A stretch of 64,000 nt of DNA from an uncultured Ruminococcus sp. (GCA_947624295.1 CANQJV010000005.1:1-64000); one strand, 5' to 3'; shown: positions 36,457 to 47,000, numbered from the stretch's first letter. The notes: generated from the letters alone by a model not told the origin. A program made the numbers and translations.

Positions 36457-36856
36457 AGCGGATTCTCCTTTTCAAAAATTTCAAAAAAAATCAGTCCTGA
36501 AGTGATATGTAATTAACTTGATTATAATATACAATAAATTACACTATTTGTCAATAATTTTTAAGAAATCTATTATGTGAATTTTAAGTAAATTTGCAAT
36601 TATATTTAACACTGTAAGTAAAAATTTTTATAATAATATAATGTTAGGAAATACTAACTAATTGTTAACATTTATTTTTGTGCAATATCAACAATAATAT
36701 CAGTAATAATTAGTCTAAAAAAACGATAGAAATTTTTTTGATTATATGGTATAATATCTAAGAGGTATGTGGGTAATAATATATTTGTCATCGCATTATT
36801 TGTTATAACAGATTGTTATTTATTTCACATAAATTTATAAAGGAGGTTCATCTTCA

Positions 36857-37354
36857 ATGAATACAGCTAAATCCACAGTTCCTTTCAAAGGTACAAAGGA
36901 ACAGGAAGCTCAGCTCCTCGCAATAATTGAGGAGAAAAAGAACACGCAGGGCGCACTTATGCCCATTCTCCAGAAAGCTCAGGAAATCTACGGCTACCTT
37001 CCTATTGAAGTTCAGACCATTATTTCCGATAACACCGGTATCCCACTCGAAAAAATCTACGGTGTTGTGACTTTCTACGCACAATTTTCTCTTTTCCCGA
37101 AGGGCGAATACACTATCTCAGTTTGTCTCGGTACTGCCTGCTACGTTAAAGGCTCAGGCGATATTTACGATAAACTTCAGGAAAAACTCGGCATTGCAGG
37201 CGGTGAATGTACTGCCGACGGTAAATTCTCCCTCGAAGCCTGCCGTTGTATCGGTGCCTGCGGACTTGCTCCCGTTCTTACTGTCAACGAGGACGTTTAC
37301 GGCCGTCTCACTGTTGATGACGTTGACAAAATCATCGAAAAGTATACAGCATAA
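36857..37354 (+). CDS. hydC: NuoE-like [2Fe-2S] subunit of NAD(P)-dependent [FeFe] hydrogenase
   Basis: PILQKAQEIYGYLP, GVVTFYAQF, VCLGTACYVKGSG, CRCIGACGLAPVLTVNEDVYG. Confidence 0.9.
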   Translation: MNTAKSTVPFKGTKEQEAQLLAIIEEKKNTQGALMPILQKAQEIYGYLPIEVQTIISDNTGIPLEKIYGVVTFYAQFSLFPKGEYTISVCLGTACYVKGSGDIYDKLQEKLGIAGGECTADGKFSLEACRCIGACGLAPVLTVNEDVYGRLTVDDVDKIIEKYTA

Positions 37355-37383
37355 TATACAATATCTGTTAGGAGGTTAATTCT

Positions 37384-39282
37384 ATGAAGACTCTTGAAGA
37401 ACTTAAAGCTGTCAGAGAGGCAAATGAGGGCGAAGTTGCTCTCAGAACTCATGGCAACGCTTCTTCAAAATACGAAAGACACGTGCTTGTCTGCGGCGGT
37501 ACGGGCTGTACTTCTTCCGGCTCTCCCAAAATTATCGAAAAACTTGAGGAGGAATTTGCAGCAAAAGGTCTGACTGATAAAGTCCAGATTGTAAAAACAG
37601 GTTGTTTCGGTCTCTGCGAAAGAGGTCCTATCATGATTGTTTACCCCGAAGGCTCTTTCTATTCCCGTGTGAATGTAGACGAAATACACCGCATTGTTGA
37701 CGAACATCTCATCGGCGGTAACCCTGTAAAAGAATTTCTCTATGAAGAAACTGTTGAGGGCGATACAATAAAAGCTCTCGATGATACTGCTTTCTATAAA
37801 AAACAGCACCGTGTTGCTTTAAGAAACTGCGGTGTCATTAACCCTGAAAATATCAACGAATACATAGGCAGAGACGGCTACAAGGCTCTCGGCAAAGTCC
37901 TCACCGAAATGTCACCAGAAGATGTTATTCAGACTATCCTCGATTCAGGACTCCGTGGACGTGGAGGCGGTGGTTTCCCGACAGGTATGAAATGGAAACT
38001 CGCAAGAAATATTGTTCCGGACGCTGATATGAAATACGTCTGCTGTAACGCTGACGAAGGCGACCCCGGTGCATTTATGGACCGTTCAGTGCTTGAGGGC
38101 GACCCTCATGTAGTTCTCGAGGCTATGACTATCGCCGGCTACGCTATCGGCGCAAAACAAGGTTATATTTACGTCCGTGCAGAATATCCTATCGCCGTTG
38201 AACGCCTTAATATCGCTATAAAACAGGCTCGTGAGGCAGGTATGCTCGGCAAGGATATTTTCGGTACAGGTTTTGATTTCGATATTGACCTGAGACTTGG
38301 TGCAGGCGCATTCGTCTGCGGTGAAGAAACTGCTCTTATGACTTCTATCGAGGGCAACCGTGGCGAACCTCGTCCCCGTCCTCCGTTCCCTGCTGAAAAA
38401 GGTCTTTTCCAGAAGCCCACAATCCTCAACAACGTTGAAACTTACGCAAATATCCCGCAGATTATCCTCAACGGTGCTGAATGGTTCGCATCAATGGGTA
38501 CTGAAAAATCAAAGGGTACAAAAGTTTTCGCACTCGGCGGTAAAATCAAGAATACAGGTCTTGTTGAAATTCCTATGGGTACAACTCTCCGTGAAGTCAT
38601 CGAGGAAATCGGCGGAGGTATCCCTAACGGCAAGAAATTCAAGGCTGCTCAGACAGGCGGACCGTCAGGCGGATGTATTCCTACTGAACATTTCGATATT
38701 CCGATTGACTACGATAACCTCATCGGTATCGGCTCAATGATGGGTTCGGGCGGACTTATCGTCATGGACGAAGATAACTGTATGGTTGATATTGCTAAAT
38801 TCTTCCTCGAATTTACTGTTGACGAATCATGCGGTAAATGTACTCCGTGCCGTATCGGTACAAAGAGAATGCACGAAATCCTTGACAAAATCACTAAGGG
38901 CAAGGGAACACTTGAGGATATTGACAAGCTCGAAGAACTCTGCTATCACATCAAATCAAATTCACTCTGCGGACTCGGACAGACTGCTCCTAACCCTGTT
39001 CTCTCAACACTTCGCTATTTCCGTGATGAGTATATCGCTCACGTCGTAGATAAAAAGTGCCCTGCCGGCGTATGTAAAGACCTTCTCAGCTTTGAAATCG
39101 ATAAGGATAAATGTTTCGGCTGCGGAATGTGCGCTAAACAGTGTCCCGCTGAAGCAATCAAAGTTACAGACTACACTGCTCCCGGCAAGAAAAAGCCTGC
39201 ATTTGAAATCGACAAGGATAAGTGCGTAAAATGCGGTGCTTGTATCGCTACATGTAAATTCAAGGCAATCAGCAAGAAATAA
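37384..39282 (+). CDS. hydB: NuoF-like flavoprotein subunit of electron-bifurcating [FeFe] hydrogenase
   Basis: N-term thioredoxin-like CGGTGCTSSG; GLRGRGGGGFPTGMKW; CCNADEGDPGAFMDR; ESCGKCTPCRIGT; two 4Fe-4S clusters at the C-term. Confidence 0.93.
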   Translation: MKTLEELKAVREANEGEVALRTHGNASSKYERHVLVCGGTGCTSSGSPKIIEKLEEEFAAKGLTDKVQIVKTGCFGLCERGPIMIVYPEGSFYSRVNVDEIHRIVDEHLIGGNPVKEFLYEETVEGDTIKALDDTAFYKKQHRVALRNCGVINPENINEYIGRDGYKALGKVLTEMSPEDVIQTILDSGLRGRGGGGFPTGMKWKLARNIVPDADMKYVCCNADEGDPGAFMDRSVLEGDPHVVLEAMTIAGYAIGAKQGYIYVRAEYPIAVERLNIAIKQAREAGMLGKDIFGTGFDFDIDLRLGAGAFVCGEETALMTSIEGNRGEPRPRPPFPAEKGLFQKPTILNNVETYANIPQIILNGAEWFASMGTEKSKGTKVFALGGKIKNTGLVEIPMGTTLREVIEEIGGGIPNGKKFKAAQTGGPSGGCIPTEHFDIPIDYDNLIGIGSMMGSGGLIVMDEDNCMVDIAKFFLEFTVDESCGKCTPCRIGTKRMHEILDKITKGKGTLEDIDKLEELCYHIKSNSLCGLGQTAPNPVLSTLRYFRDEYIAHVVDKKCPAGVCKDLLSFEIDKDKCFGCGMCAKQCPAEAIKVTDYTAPGKKKPAFEIDKDKCVKCGACIATCKFKAISKK

Positions 39283-39297
39283 GCGGAGGAATTATCA

Positions 39298-41040
39298 ATG
39301 GAAAATATTACAGTTAAAGTTAATGGTGTTGAAATCTCCGTACCAAAGGGAACAACAGTTCTTGAGGCTGCTCATCAGGCAGGTTTTGAGATTCCTACAC
39401 TTTGCTATATGAAAGAAATCAATGAGATTGGTGCTTGCCGTATCTGCATTACAGAAGTAAATGAAGGCAGAGGTTTCCGCCTCGTTGCAGGCTGTGTTTA
39501 CCCGTGTTCGGATAAAATGGAAATCCTTACAGCATCACCGAAAGTTATAGAGTCACGTAAAAAGACTCTTGAACTCATTCTCTCAACTCATGACAGAAAA
39601 TGCTTGTCATGCGTAAGAAGCGGCAACTGCGAACTCCAGAAACTCTGTAAAGATTACGGTGTTGAGGACGCATCAACTTATGACGGCTACAGAAATGAAT
39701 ACGAAATCGACAATTCAGCTGCTCATATGTACCGTGACAATAACAAATGTATTCTTTGCCGCCGTTGTGTTGCAGTATGCTCCAAAACACAAGGTATCGG
39801 TGTAATCGGCGCAAATGAACGTGGATTCAAGACATTCATCGGCTCTGCTTTTGAAATGGGTCTCGGCGAAACAAGCTGCGTATCATGCGGTCAGTGTATC
39901 GCTGTCTGCCCTGTCGGCGCAATCTCAGAAAAAGACTATGTCAAGGACGTTCTTGCTGCAATTGCTGACCCTGAAAAGACTGTTCTTGTACAGACAGCTC
40001 CTGCTGTACGTGCAGGTCTCGGCGAATGTTTCGGTCTCCCAATCGGCACAAACGTAGAGGGCAAAATGGTATCTGCTCTCAAGAAACTCGGTTTCGACAA
40101 AGTATTTGATACAGACTTCTCCGCTGACCTCACAATCATGGAAGAGGCTGCTGAATTTGTTGACAGACTGAAGAACGGCGGAAAACTCCCGCTTATCACA
40201 TCATGTTCACCGGGCTGGGTTAAATTCTGCGAACACTATTTCCCCGATATGATTGAAAATCTGTCTTCATGCAAGTCACCTCAGCAGATGTTCGGTGCAG
40301 CTGCAAAGACTTACTACGCTGAAAAAATGGGTCTTGACCCGAAAAATATCGTTATGGTTTCAGTTATGCCCTGTACCGCAAAGAAATTCGAAATCGGACG
40401 TGATGACCAGAGTGCAGCAGGTGTTCCTGATGTTGATTACGTTCTCACAACTCGTGAACTCGGCAGAATGATTGAACGTGCAGGTATCAATTTCCTCGGT
40501 CTTGCTGATGAACAATTCGATGAACCGCTTGGAATTTCAACAGGTGCAGGTACAATCTTCGGCGCAACAGGCGGTGTTATGGAGGCAGCACTCCGTACAG
40601 CTGTACACACTCTCACGGGCGAAAATCCGATTGATTTCCCTGAAGTACGTGGCACTGAGGGTATCAAAGAGGCTGAATATGACGTTGCAGGCACAAAAGT
40701 TAAAGTTGCTGTTGCAAGCGGACTTGCTAACGCAAGAGAATTGCTTGAAAGAGTACAGAAAGGTGAAGCTGATTACCAGTTCATCGAAATTATGGCTTGT
40801 CCGGGCGGTTGTGTAAACGGCGGTGGTCAGCCACAAGTTCCGATGGGTATCAGAAACTTCGTTGACATCAGAGAAAAGAGAGCAAAAGTTCTCTATGATA
40901 TTGACGCTGCAATGCCGTTAAGACAGTCACACGAGAACCCTGCTATCAAGGCTATATACGATGAATATTTCGGTCAGCCGGGTAGTCACAAGGCTCATGA
41001 AGTTCTCCATACTTCCTATGTCAAGAGAAGTGTAAACTGA
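39298..41040 (+). CDS. hydA: [FeFe] hydrogenase catalytic subunit, NADH-dependent
   Basis: NuoG-like N-term; H-cluster motifs ITSCSPGWVKFCEHYFP, VMPCTAKKFEIGR, IEIMACPGGCVNGGGQP. Confidence 0.95.
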   Translation: MENITVKVNGVEISVPKGTTVLEAAHQAGFEIPTLCYMKEINEIGACRICITEVNEGRGFRLVAGCVYPCSDKMEILTASPKVIESRKKTLELILSTHDRKCLSCVRSGNCELQKLCKDYGVEDASTYDGYRNEYEIDNSAAHMYRDNNKCILCRRCVAVCSKTQGIGVIGANERGFKTFIGSAFEMGLGETSCVSCGQCIAVCPVGAISEKDYVKDVLAAIADPEKTVLVQTAPAVRAGLGECFGLPIGTNVEGKMVSALKKLGFDKVFDTDFSADLTIMEEAAEFVDRLKNGGKLPLITSCSPGWVKFCEHYFPDMIENLSSCKSPQQMFGAAAKTYYAEKMGLDPKNIVMVSVMPCTAKKFEIGRDDQSAAGVPDVDYVLTTRELGRMIERAGINFLGLADEQFDEPLGISTGAGTIFGATGGVMEAALRTAVHTLTGENPIDFPEVRGTEGIKEAEYDVAGTKVKVAVASGLANARELLERVQKGEADYQFIEIMACPGGCVNGGGQPQVPMGIRNFVDIREKRAKVLYDIDAAMPLRQSHENPAIKAIYDEYFGQPGSHKAHEVLHTSYVKRSVN

Positions 41041-41147
41041 TTTTACTTTGCTCATACGATAAAAAAACTAAAAAAATCGGCTGCTGTTGAAAAACGGCAG
41101 TCGTTTTTATTATCTTATTTTACTATCTTATTTTACTTCAAAAAAAT

Positions 41148-41171
41148 CCCCGATTGAAAAATCAACCGGGG
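41148..41171 (-). terminator. terminator for the xylanase gene
   Basis: ccccgattgaaaaatcaaccgggg; T-run on the minus strand. Confidence 0.65.
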
Positions 41172-41185
41172 TTATTTATTTTAAT

Positions 41186-43558
41186 TTAATTAACTTTTGT
41201 GTAAACTTGTCCGCCGTCAAGCGTTTTATTTTTTACAGCAAACATCTCTGATATTGAAACTATCTGCCAGCCCTGCTCTTTGAGGTAAGGAGCAAGATAT
41301 TCCATAGCTTCAGCAGTTGTGTTGTAAGTTTCGTGCGCAAGAATAATTGCACCGTCAAGCGAACCGTTATTTTTTGCCGAAATTATAGTGTTGATAATGT
41401 CATCTTTTGAGGCATTATTCCAGTCAGCAACATCAATACTGCAAGTAATCATAGGTACGTCGCTGAGAGTCTGCTTTACTGTATCATTTACAGCAAGGTA
41501 GGGTAATCTGAGGAGTTTAGATGGTTCAGTGCCGATAATTCCCTTGAGTTTTGCATCTGTTGTATCAAATTCACTGCGGATTTCAGCAGGTGATTTTTGT
41601 GTGAGATACGGGTGTGAAGTCGTATGATTAGCGATTTCCATGCCCTTTGAGAAAGCGTATCTTACTTCTTCTTCCCTGCCTGAATTGTTAATCCAGTCGC
41701 CTACGTAAAAGAAAGTAGAATGGAATCCCGAATCAGAAAGAGCGTTTATAATTCTCATTGAAGTATCTTGCGGGGAATTTCCTACAGCACCGTCATCAAA
41801 TGAAATTGCAACCATTGGTTTAGAGGGGTCAATCCACGAAATATCTACACCGCCTGTTGGTGCAGGGAGAGTTGTAACTTCAGGGATTGTTGTTACTTCT
41901 GTAACTGTTGTTGTTTCGGGAGTTTCGGGAGTATCAACTGAACCCATAGGAAGTCTGCTGATTTGTTTTGCTAAAAACTGCTGTATTGCAAAAGCGTCCA
42001 TTCCCGTGAGAGTTGCCTCGCCGTCACAAAATTCAGCGTTAGCAAAGCCTTTTTCTGAAAGCGTATATAAATCGTGATTACCTATGTGCTGGATAATTGC
42101 AGCAACGTCAGCCATATTGACTTCGCCGTCACAATTTGCGTCACCGTAAACAATACCGTTTTCTGAAGTCGTGGGAACTTGCTGAGTTGTAGGGACTTCT
42201 TCTGTTGTGACTGTTTCAGTTGTTGTCTGTACAGGTTTTTCAGCAGTTGTTGCGGTTGTAGTGGTTTCAGCTACAGCACCCTCAACTGTACCGTTTCCTG
42301 TAACTACAGTTGATTTTGTGCCCTCTTTTGCGCCTATTGCCTCGTCAATATAGAAATCTGTCAGGCTTTCGGGAGCCTCAACGTAAAGGAGCATATTTGT
42401 AGCACCGTTCGGGATTGTAAACGATGTATTTTCGAGTTTAGTCCACTCACCGCTCTTAACGTCAGCAGCTGCAACTTCATCATAATTATCTTCGCCGTTG
42501 AGAGTGTACTGAAGTGTGAGTTTCATTTGAGTTGTTTCGCCTGATTTCTGGAGGACTGCCGTGCTGAAACTGTACGCATTACCGGGAATAAACGTTTTGG
42601 AGTCGAGTGAAATAGCTGTACCGTTCCAATTATCAGTACGTCCGCTTACGAAAAGGGAATTTTTACCCTCATAGTAATTATTCGAATCAAGTTTAACTGT
42701 AGCGTCACCACGTCCGCCCCAATCATCTTCGCCTGTTTCGAATGTACTCCTGAAATAATAGCCGTTTTCATCAGGTTCAACAGGTGTGGGAGGTGTTACA
42801 ACTGTACCGCCGTCACCGTCACCTTCGCCGATTACAAGACCGTTTTTATTTACAGCTGCACTTCCGTTTGACTGGTAGCCCTCGATATTAAGGGCAACTT
42901 CGTACATTTTACCGCTCATATCAAGACCTGCTTTTTCCCACGCATCGAAGTGTTTTGAAACGCTTATTCTGCCTTCAATATGTTTCTTGACATTATTTTG
43001 TGCGGGATTATCCTGACGGACACTCCAGTACTGGTAGAAAGTTTCCGTGCCGTGAATTGACGGCTGATTTTCTCTTACAGTCCTGTAAATGTCATATTTG
43101 TTACCGTTCGCCTCAACAGTACCGAGTGAATCATTACTTCCGGGTGGTCTCCAACTTCCCCATGCTTCGACGATGTAGTACTCAACAGTAGGGTCCTCCG
43201 TCCAACCGTAAACGCACATATAGGAGTTACCTTTTGGTTCGTAGTCAACATCATAGTCGATATACATACCGTTGTAATCCTCATAATTTTTTGTACTGCC
43301 GAGTTTCTTACCGGTACGGAACAAACAGTTCTCAATGCCTGTCCAACTACACGTAAAAGCACCGTTACTGCCAACGTCCATAGTCGCAGTACCTTGACCC
43401 CATTGATTCCAGAGTTCATAGTCGTAGCCGTCTTTAGTACCAAGCTGTTGCTGGTCTGCCGCATTTGTTGTGAAAGTAGGTATACTTGCGAAACAGAGCA
43501 TTGAGCCGATAAAACCGCTGACTAATCTGCTGAAAAAGCCTTTTTTCATTTGATTCAT
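41186..43558 (-). CDS. bifunctional xylanase/acetyl-xylan esterase: GH11 - CBM22 - dockerin - CE4
   Basis: GH11 NSYMCVYGWTEDPTVEYYIVEAWGSWRPPG; CBM22-like FRSTFETGEDDWGGRGDATV; dockerin GDANCDGEVNMADVAAIIQHIGNH; CE4 VAISFDDGAVGNSP...EIANHTTSHPYLT. Start may be the second Met (43549). Confidence 0.93.
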   Translation of the reverse strand: MNQMKKGFFSRLVSGFIGSMLCFASIPTFTTNAADQQQLGTKDGYDYELWNQWGQGTATMDVGSNGAFTCSWTGIENCLFRTGKKLGSTKNYEDYNGMYIDYDVDYEPKGNSYMCVYGWTEDPTVEYYIVEAWGSWRPPGSNDSLGTVEANGNKYDIYRTVRENQPSIHGTETFYQYWSVRQDNPAQNNVKKHIEGRISVSKHFDAWEKAGLDMSGKMYEVALNIEGYQSNGSAAVNKNGLVIGEGDGDGGTVVTPPTPVEPDENGYYFRSTFETGEDDWGGRGDATVKLDSNNYYEGKNSLFVSGRTDNWNGTAISLDSKTFIPGNAYSFSTAVLQKSGETTQMKLTLQYTLNGEDNYDEVAAADVKSGEWTKLENTSFTIPNGATNMLLYVEAPESLTDFYIDEAIGAKEGTKSTVVTGNGTVEGAVAETTTTATTAEKPVQTTTETVTTEEVPTTQQVPTTSENGIVYGDANCDGEVNMADVAAIIQHIGNHDLYTLSEKGFANAEFCDGEATLTGMDAFAIQQFLAKQISRLPMGSVDTPETPETTTVTEVTTIPEVTTLPAPTGGVDISWIDPSKPMVAISFDDGAVGNSPQDTSMRIINALSDSGFHSTFFYVGDWINNSGREEEVRYAFSKGMEIANHTTSHPYLTQKSPAEIRSEFDTTDAKLKGIIGTEPSKLLRLPYLAVNDTVKQTLSDVPMITCSIDVADWNNASKDDIINTIISAKNNGSLDGAIILAHETYNTTAEAMEYLAPYLKEQGWQIVSISEMFAVKNKTLDGGQVYTKVN

Positions 43559-43788
43559 TCCTTTCAGATAAAATATAATGATATAATTACGGCGAAATTG
43601 TGAACAAACTTCGCTTTTCTTAAATATATTTTATTACATTTTTGTGAATAATGCAAGTCATTTATTGCTGAAATAAAATATTCTTACCATTTTTTGCGAT
43701 GTGATACTAATTTAATTCTAAAAAACGTGCAGGATATTCGCAAAGATTGTCGGGTTTTTAGAATGAAATTAGTATGAGTTATAAAAAA

Positions 43789-43824
43789 ACGGCAGTTCCC
43801 CGTATTAAACAAGGAAACCGCCGT
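43789..43824 (-). terminator. terminator for 43839..44327
   Basis: acggcagttcccc...aaggaaaccgccgt hairpin, T-run on minus. Confidence 0.6.
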
Positions 43825-43838
43825 AAAAAGGAGTGTTG

Positions 43839-44327
43839 TCAAGCAACAGGATTACCGCATTTTCCGCAGAATTTAGCACCGTCAGGCAATGTAGCACCGC
43901 ATTTTACGCAGACATTGACGCTTTCCGCCTGAATAACTTCAGGTGCAGGAGATTCAGGTGCTACGATAGTCGCACCGCATTGATTGCATATACGTGAATC
44001 TTTCGGGACAACTGCACCGCAGGCAGGGCAGATAATATTACCGTCAAGTAAAGAGAGTTGCTGTTTATCTGAAGCAATTTTATCTTCTTTCGCCCTGACA
44101 TCAGAGAAAACAGCACTGAATTGCGCATTATTGGGGTCAGTGTTGTAAATTTGTCTGCCGACATTCAGCAATATATCGTTGACTTCCGCAGTAAGTGTTT
44201 TTATTTCTTTATTAAGGCGATTTTTTTCAGACATTTTCTGATAACTTTCCTTGCCTGTTTCGATGCCTTTGTCAACAGTATCACTGACTTTTCCGGCAAA
44301 TCCCATCATAGTTTCCTTAAAACCCAT
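43839..44327 (-). CDS. zinc-ribbon domain protein
   Basis: CPACGAVVPKDSRICNQCG and CVKCGATLPDGAKFCGKCG; coiled-coil N-term. Confidence 0.8.
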   Translation of the reverse strand: MGFKETMMGFAGKVSDTVDKGIETGKESYQKMSEKNRLNKEIKTLTAEVNDILLNVGRQIYNTDPNNAQFSAVFSDVRAKEDKIASDKQQLSLLDGNIICPACGAVVPKDSRICNQCGATIVAPESPAPEVIQAESVNVCVKCGATLPDGAKFCGKCGNPVA

Positions 44328-44355
44328 TGTTATAATCCTCCTGTAAGTAATATAT

Positions 44356-45654
44356 TTATGTAAGCGTAGAAACATCGGAAGTAAGCGTTCTGAATTTCAA
44401 GGCATTATAAGCCCTCATAGCTACTTCTGAAAAATCACTGCAAACATTTGAATATAGAGTCATAAGCGGAGCATCGACTGAAATTTTGTCGCCGACTGAA
44501 AATTCGAGTACAATGCCTGCTGTAGTGTCAATTTCATCATCTTTTGCAATTCTTCCCGCACCTAAAAGAAGTGATGCCATACCGAGTTCTTCCGTATTTA
44601 CAGAAATTATCTGCACATCTTTCGGGGCATATATGACATGACTGTATTTAGCTTTCGGCAATAATTCAACGTCATTGCAAATATCGCCGTCACCGCCGTG
44701 AAGTATTACAGTTTTCCTGAATGCTCTCAGAGCATCGCCCGAAGATACAGCATTTTTCGCCATTGCAACGCATTCCTCGTGAGTACCTCTGCCGGCGAGT
44801 TCCAGAATATCTGCTGAAAGTTCAATACAAGTATCGTAAAGTCTGCCTTTTATTTTCCCCTGAAGAAGTTCAACAGCCTCACGTACTTCCAGAGCATTGC
44901 CGATACAGTGCCCGAGAGGTTCGTTCATATCAGTGACAACAGCACGGCATTTTTTACCTGCCGATTTACCGACTTTCTCCATAAGTTCGGCGAGTTTGTG
45001 AGCATCTTCCTTTGTTTTCATAAATGCACCCGTTCCCCATTTCACGTCAAGCAACAGGCAATCTGCATTTACAGCGAGTTTTTTACTCATAACGCTTGCG
45101 CAAATCAGAGGTATACTGTCAACTGTTCCGGTAGCGTTGCGGAGAGCGTATATTTTCTTATCGGCAGGAGCTATTTTTTCACTTTGCGAGATAACAGAAA
45201 AGCCTGTTGTTTTCACAATATCGATAAATTCAGCCGACGGGATTTCGGTACGATAACCGCTTATACTTTCGAGTTTATCAATAGTACCGCCTGTATGACC
45301 AAGACCACGCCCTGACATTTTAGGCATTGCCACACCGCACGATGCAACAACAGGCGCAATAATAAGAGTAGTCTTGTCCCCTACTCCGCCTGTACTATGC
45401 TTGTCTGCTGTAACACGCCCTATATCCGCATTCAGGTCGAGAGTGATACCCGTATCACGCATAGCAAAAGTGAGTGCAATTGTTTCAGATTCAGTAAGAC
45501 TGTTAATGCATACAGCCATAAGCCACGCTGACATCTGATAATCGGGGATTTCTCCGGAAGTAAAACCATTTACAAGATACTGTATTTCTTCATTTGTAAG
45601 AGGGACTGCTTTTTTTGTTTTGTTAATTATATCAATTGGATTCACAAATTCCAC
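44356..45654 (-). CDS. pyrimidine-nucleoside / thymidine phosphorylase
   Basis: DKHSTGGVGDKTTLIIAPVVASCGVAMPKMSGRGLGHTGGTIDKLESI signature. Confidence 0.95.
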   Translation of the reverse strand: MEFVNPIDIINKTKKAVPLTNEEIQYLVNGFTSGEIPDYQMSAWLMAVCINSLTESETIALTFAMRDTGITLDLNADIGRVTADKHSTGGVGDKTTLIIAPVVASCGVAMPKMSGRGLGHTGGTIDKLESISGYRTEIPSAEFIDIVKTTGFSVISQSEKIAPADKKIYALRNATGTVDSIPLICASVMSKKLAVNADCLLLDVKWGTGAFMKTKEDAHKLAELMEKVGKSAGKKCRAVVTDMNEPLGHCIGNALEVREAVELLQGKIKGRLYDTCIELSADILELAGRGTHEECVAMAKNAVSSGDALRAFRKTVILHGGDGDICNDVELLPKAKYSHVIYAPKDVQIISVNTEELGMASLLLGAGRIAKDDEIDTTAGIVLEFSVGDKISVDAPLMTLYSNVCSDFSEVAMRAYNALKFRTLTSDVSTLT

Positions 45655-45723
45655 CTCCTTAATTTATATCATAACATATTTTTCATAAAAAGTCAATAGA
45701 TTTTCGAAAAAAATATGTAAAAT

Positions 45724-45978
45724 TCATATATATTTTATAATCACAAGACAAGCAACAAACGGCACGCCCAGAACCGCACTTCCGCATATATTGAAAACGT
45801 TCAAAGGCAAATCCGCATTTATAATTCCGCCGTATCTGTTCACAAGAATAAGCGCAGTAAGACCTGTAAGCATACCGAATATTGCTGTTGAAAACCGTTT
45901 CTGCCGTTTGCTGTAATATGTAATCATAATCAGCACAACCACGGCACACGCTATTAAAAATATAGTTTCCGTATTCAT
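45724..45978 (-). CDS. BofA-like small membrane protein (pro-sigmaK inhibitor family)
   Basis: Two TM helices with GGIINADLPLNVFNICGSAVLGVPFVACLVI. Confidence 0.6.
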   Translation of the reverse strand: MNTETIFLIACAVVVLIMITYYSKRQKRFSTAIFGMLTGLTALILVNRYGGIINADLPLNVFNICGSAVLGVPFVACLVIIKYI

Positions 45979-45990
45979 TTTATACCTCTT

Positions 45991-46158
45991 TTATAGTAGT
46001 ATATATCCCAATGCAAGAATAAGTTTCATATCTCCGCCGTCTTTTATCAGCAGAAAAAGCAGTGCAATAATAAGAAGTGTATCCCTGTCAATTCCGGACG
46101 GCAGATTTTTTTCAGGTTCAGGCATTTTATTTTCAGGCATATTGCAGTAAACCGACAT
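45991..46158 (-). CDS. small membrane protein, 55 aa (absent from supplied ORF track)
   Basis: MSVYCNMPENKMPEPEKNLPSGIDRDTLLIIALLFLLIKDGGDMKLILALGYILL; ggagga RBS 5'; lies between syntenic minus-strand genes. Confidence 0.6.
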   Translation of the reverse strand: MSVYCNMPENKMPEPEKNLPSGIDRDTLLIIALLFLLIKDGGDMKLILALGYILL

Positions 46159-46169
46159 TTTTGTTCCTC

Positions 46170-46529
46170 CTACAGAATATTGTTAAGTAATCCGCTTTCC
46201 TTTGCCATATTGTAGACAGTTATCAGTTTCAGCATTTTCACTGCTTTATCAAGTTTAAGCTGTTTCTGCTCACTCAGATGCGGACGGAGTGCAAGCAGAA
46301 GTTGTGTATTCTTATCCTGCTGATTGAAAGTATTTGCAAGACTGACAAGACCCATAATCTGCTCCATATCAGGCATATCGCCGTTACCGGAACAGTTTTC
46401 CTGAACATTGCTTTCCGGAGAGTCATTACTGATTTCTCCGGATTTCAACATTTCAGCAAGTTCAGCAATCTGTCTCATACTCTCTTTATCTGACAGGATT
46501 CCTGAAATTTTATTCATTATATCGTCCAA
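46170..46529 (-). CDS. hypothetical protein, 119 aa
   Basis: ORF with conserved-looking helical C-term (LLLALRPHLSEQKQLKLDKAVKMLKLI). Confidence 0.65.
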   Translation of the reverse strand: MDDIMNKISGILSDKESMRQIAELAEMLKSGEISNDSPESNVQENCSGNGDMPDMEQIMGLVSLANTFNQQDKNTQLLLALRPHLSEQKQLKLDKAVKMLKLITVYNMAKESGLLNNIL

Positions 46530-46538
46530 AACAGCACC

Positions 46539-46790
46539 TTATTTCTTCCCTGATATTTTTTCGTAAAGTGCTTTTGCTTGTGGGGTACTCATCAATTTTT
46601 CGATGATTTTGGGATTATTTACAGCCATTTTGAATTTATCCGCTTCACTTTTATTCATTCCAGCCAGTGCGCTGTCGAATTTACCTTCCTCCAGTTCTTT
46701 CCGTAACTGTTCAGGCGGTACACCTATTTTCCTGCTTACCTCGTTAAGCAAGCCGTTGAGTTGATTTTTGTCAATACTGTTTTTGTCCAT
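46539..46790 (-). CDS. hypothetical protein, 83 aa
   Basis: MDKNSIDKNQLNGLLNEVSRKIGVPPEQLRKELEEGKFD; ggaga RBS. Confidence 0.65.
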   Translation of the reverse strand: MDKNSIDKNQLNGLLNEVSRKIGVPPEQLRKELEEGKFDSALAGMNKSEADKFKMAVNNPKIIEKLMSTPQAKALYEKISGKK

Positions 46791-46938
46791 AAAAATAATC
46801 TCCTTACTATGAAAATTTGATTGCAATTCTGATTGCAATTTTAATTATAAAACTGCAATTTTAGTTTGTAAATTTAATTTTATTAAAACTATTGTAAAAA
46901 TTACGTTTATATGGTATAATTATTATAACGTTCCTTAA

Positions 46939-46974
46939 GGCAACACCGCACAAAGAACGCCTGACGGATTTGCC
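46939..46974. repeat. truncated MITE-like copy 5
   Basis: ggcaacaccgcacaaagaacgcctgacggatttgcc matches the reverse complement of the right end of copy 1 (ggcaacactgcacaaagaacgccttacggctttgc). Confidence 0.7.
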
Positions 46975-47000
46975 TTAATTTTTTGCTATGGAGGTTTTTT

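Noticed and set aside
36550-36856. Possible Rex operator upstream of hydCBA (ttgttaac, tgttataaca strings)
   Set aside because: Only half-site-like matches in very AT-rich DNA; no full TTGTTAAnnnnTTAACAA-type palindrome.
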